Positions 5,065 to 6,600 of a stretch of DNA of 6,600 nucleotides are shown here, in pieces. The stretch lies in NCBI GenBank assembly GCA_031396505.1, contig JANNKX010000205.1, positions 1 to 6,600 of the forward strand, given 5' to 3'. Position numbers and translations under genes: made by a program. This stretch comes from JAAFHS01 sp031396505 (lineage in GTDB: Bacteria; Pseudomonadota; Alphaproteobacteria; Rhodobacterales; Rhodobacteraceae). Each line of letters begins with the position of its first letter. The first letter of the stretch is position 1. The notes beneath the pieces are model-generated. The model saw only the letters and a list, made by a program, of their open reading frames with translations. It searched no databases and was not told the origin of the DNA.

Positions 5065-6402
5065 ATGAACCAGCCATATGCCACGCGCCGCAAGATCGAT
5101 CCGACGCGCGGGGCGACGCTGGGGGATGGTTCGCCCAACGATAATGACCGGGTGGAAATCGGACCAACGCAGCTTGCATTTCGGGAATGGGCGGAGGCGG
5201 GGCTGGTGTTGCCGGACCTTGACGCGATGCGCGATTATCGCTGGCGGCGGCTGACGCAAAGCCTGGTGGACCGCGATATTGGCGGGTTGCTGATGTTTGA
5301 TCCGCTGAACATCCGTTATGCGACGGACACCACGAACATGCAGTTGTGGAACAGCCACAACCCGTTCCGCGCCTGCCTGTTATGCGCGGATGGGCATATG
5401 GTGATGTGGGAATACAAGAATGCGCCATTTTTGGTCAGCTTTAACCCGCGGGTGGCGGAACTGCGGTCGGGGGCTGCGTTTTTCTACAACACCAACGGGG
5501 ATAACACGGAACAGGATGCGCGGTCATTTGCGGCGCAGGTGACGGAGGTGATGGCAGCGCATGCGGGCACGAACATGCGCATCGCAGTGGACAAGATCAT
5601 GGTGCATGGCTTGCGCGCACTGGAGCGGGCCGGGTTCGATGTGCTGGAGGGCGAGGTGGTCACCGAACGCACGCGGGCGGTAAAGGGGCCAGATGAAATC
5701 CTCGCGATGCGGTGCGCGCATCATGCGTGCGAGGCGGCGATTGCAGAGATGGAGGTTGCGGCGCGTGAGGGGGTTCCACGGGGCAACATGTCGGAAGATG
5801 ACGTGTGGGCGCATCTGCATGCGGGCAATATCCGGCGCGGGGGGGAATGGATCGAGACGCGGCTTCTGGCATCGGGGCCGCGCACGAACCCGTGGTTCAA
5901 GGAATGCGGGCCGCGGATCATTCAGATGAACGAGATCGTGGCGTTTGATACCGACCTCATCGGGGCTTACGGGTTCTGCATTGATATCAGCCGGACATGG
6001 TGGATTGGCGACCAGCGCCCACGCGCGGATATGGTGGCCGCGATGCGCCATGCGCGCGACCATATCGCGACAAACATGGCGTTGTTGAAGCCGGGCGTGA
6101 CGATCCGCGAACTGGTACATGGCGGGCATGTGTTGGATGCGCAGTATGACAGGCAGAAATATTCCTGCCGGATGCACGGGGTCGGCTTGTGCGATGAATG
6201 GCCCTATGTGCCCTACCCAGAAGGCTGGGCGGAAGGCGCGTTTGACGTGGCGCTGGAACCGGGGATGGTGCTGTGCGTCGAGGCTTTGGTCAGCCCTGAA
6301 GGCGGGGATTTTTCGATCAAGCTGGAAGAACAGGTTCTGATTACCGAGACGGGGCATGAAAACCTGACGACATACCCGTTTGATCCGGCGCTCAGCGCCT
6401 AA
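5065..6402 (+). CDS. dddP: DMSP lyase DddP (M24 peptidase fold)
   Basis: Cleaves dimethylsulfoniopropionate (DMSP) into dimethyl sulfide, acrylate and a proton in the cytoplasm. The enzyme has the fold of M24 metallopeptidases but acts as a lyase with an iron centre, as a homodimer. The 445 residues fit the family, and the N-terminus (MNQPYATRRKIDPTRGATLG, then PNDNDRVEIGPTQLAF) matches roseobacter DddP. The six metal ligands appear as Asp295 and Asp297 (FDTD), Asp307 (CIDISR), His371 (MHGVG), Glu406 (CVEA) and Glu421 (KLEEQ); the catalytic Asp377 (LCDEW) and nearby Tyr366 are also present. As I recall, these numbers equal those published for Ruegeria lacuscaerulensis DddP, which also supports the ATG at 5065. 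Features such as YATDTTNMQLWNSHNPFR and RRGGEWIETRLLASGPRTNPW separate it from Xaa-Pro peptidases and creatinases. A purine-rich GGGGGTGCGAG precedes the ATG. It follows the transferase gene after 102 bases that contain two palindromes, so independent transcription is likely. No acrylate-using gene (acuI, prpE) is in view. Confidence 0.96.
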   Translation: MNQPYATRRKIDPTRGATLGDGSPNDNDRVEIGPTQLAFREWAEAGLVLPDLDAMRDYRWRRLTQSLVDRDIGGLLMFDPLNIRYATDTTNMQLWNSHNPFRACLLCADGHMVMWEYKNAPFLVSFNPRVAELRSGAAFFYNTNGDNTEQDARSFAAQVTEVMAAHAGTNMRIAVDKIMVHGLRALERAGFDVLEGEVVTERTRAVKGPDEILAMRCAHHACEAAIAEMEVAAREGVPRGNMSEDDVWAHLHAGNIRRGGEWIETRLLASGPRTNPWFKECGPRIIQMNEIVAFDTDLIGAYGFCIDISRTWWIGDQRPRADMVAAMRHARDHIATNMALLKPGVTIRELVHGGHVLDAQYDRQKYSCRMHGVGLCDEWPYVPYPEGWAEGAFDVALEPGMVLCVEALVSPEGGDFSIKLEEQVLITETGHENLTTYPFDPALSA

Positions 6403-6410
6403 GGCGCTGA
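6392..6410 (+). other. Perfect 8-bp hairpin with the dddP stop codon as its loop
   Basis: TCAGCGCC (6392-6399) and GGCGCTGA (6403-6410) pair perfectly around TAA, the dddP stop codon. No T-run follows, so Rho-independent termination is unlikely; it may stabilise the mRNA end or act with the hairpin at 6437-6471. Confidence 0.6.
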
Positions 6411-6436
6411 CACAGATGCGTGACGACTGCGTTACA

Positions 6437-6471
6437 AACCCCATAGCGGTGCGATCAGGCGCTATGGTGTT
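6437..6471 (+). other. Inverted repeat between dddP and the next gene
   Basis: CCATAGCG (6441-6448) pairs with CGCTATGG (6460-6467) across an 11-base loop; beyond one mismatch, AAC (6437-6439) pairs with GTT (6469-6471). It ends 21 bases before the next ATG and has no T-run. It could be a weak or Rho-assisted terminator of dddP, or an operator or leader hairpin for the hydrolase gene. Confidence 0.5.
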
Positions 6472-6492
6472 GCCTTGCGGAAAGGGGCCCCG

Positions 6493-6600
6493 ATGGCACG
6501 CGAAACATTCGAATTCACTGGTGAGGGCGGGCATAAACTGGTGGGCCGCCTTGAATTGCCCGACGGGCCCACGCGCGCAACGGCATTGTTTGCGCATTGC
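6493..6600 (+). CDS. Probable alpha/beta hydrolase-OsmC fusion protein, N-terminal part
   Basis: Only 36 codons are visible before the window ends: MARETFEFTGEGGHKL, then VGRLELPDGPTRATALFAHC. The pattern F-x-G-x-GG-x-x-L-x-GRL-x-LP-x-G followed by ALFAHC is typical of the N-terminus of bifunctional proteins in which an alpha/beta hydrolase domain is followed by an OsmC-like domain; ALFAHC is the beta-strand leading to the oxyanion region of the hydrolase. OsmC domains reduce organic hydroperoxides with cysteine thiols, but the OsmC part would lie outside the window and is not seen. GGAAAGGGG at 6479-6487 is a good ribosome binding site. It is in the same direction as dddP, 90 bases downstream, with two hairpins between. 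A stand-alone hydrolase is the main alternative. Confidence 0.75.
   Translation, partial: MARETFEFTGEGGHKLVGRLELPDGPTRATALFAHC

Noticed and set aside
5065..6402. Xaa-Pro aminopeptidase or creatinase annotation for the M24-fold gene
   Set aside because: An automatic search may report this, but the N-terminal half and the residues around the active site follow DddP specifically.
5524..6597. Long minus-strand open frame of 357 codons opposite dddP
   Set aside because: It is antisense to a firmly identified dddP, rich in His, Arg and Pro as expected of a mirror frame in GC-rich DNA, and matches no family I know.
1..6600. CRISPR array, transposon, prophage, tRNA or toxin-antitoxin pair
   Set aside because: No regularly spaced repeats, transposase or integrase motifs, cloverleaf sequence or small gene pair could be found on either strand.

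Overview
The window looks like chromosomal DNA from a marine alphaproteobacterium of the roseobacter group (Rhodobacterales). The clue is a near-textbook DMSP lyase of the DddP type, a family found mostly in that group. Other supports are a type I glutamine synthetase ending in MYYSC, moderately high GC, and a start matching the alpha/beta hydrolase-OsmC fusion proteins common in these bacteria. I cannot name a genus.

Layout: (1) 1-1347, the 3' 95% or so of glnA (glutamine synthetase), closed by two hairpins, the second an intrinsic terminator. (2) 1410-1710, a non-coding stretch whose first 100 bases are strikingly AT-rich. It holds a perfect TTGAC/GTCAA inverted repeat, a plausible sigma-70 promoter, two TTAA-N7-TTAA-like boxes of the CtrA type and, just before the next gene, a direct repeat with a 21-base period. 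(3) 1711-2283, an unrecognised 190-residue protein with a good ribosome binding site. (4) 2316-3095 on the minus strand, a stand-alone heme-dependent oxidative N-demethylase-like (DUF3445) protein, convergent with the previous gene. (5) 3289-4962, an EptA/MCR-type phosphoethanolamine transferase with five membrane helices and all zinc-site residues, divergent from the N-demethylase gene. (6) A 37-base near-perfect palindrome covering the transferase stop codon, then a 14-base palindrome. (7) 5065-6402, dddP, with every metal ligand and the catalytic Asp in place and the stop codon in the loop of a perfect hairpin. (8) 6493 to the window end, the first 36 codons of a probable alpha/beta hydrolase-OsmC protein.

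The genes do not form one obvious pathway. GlnA assimilates ammonia. The DUF3445 protein belongs to a family that demethylates methylated amines, although its own substrate is unknown. The transferase modifies lipid A or another envelope glycan. DddP cleaves DMSP to DMS and acrylate. Methylated amines and DMSP are both abundant marine osmolytes and their breakdown products, so the gene set fits an algae-associated lifestyle, but a functional link is inference.

I see no CRISPR array, transposase, phage gene, tRNA or rRNA, and no clear new multi-gene system. The most interesting items are dddP itself, the palindrome at the transferase/dddP junction, and the dense regulatory-looking region before the unknown gene.
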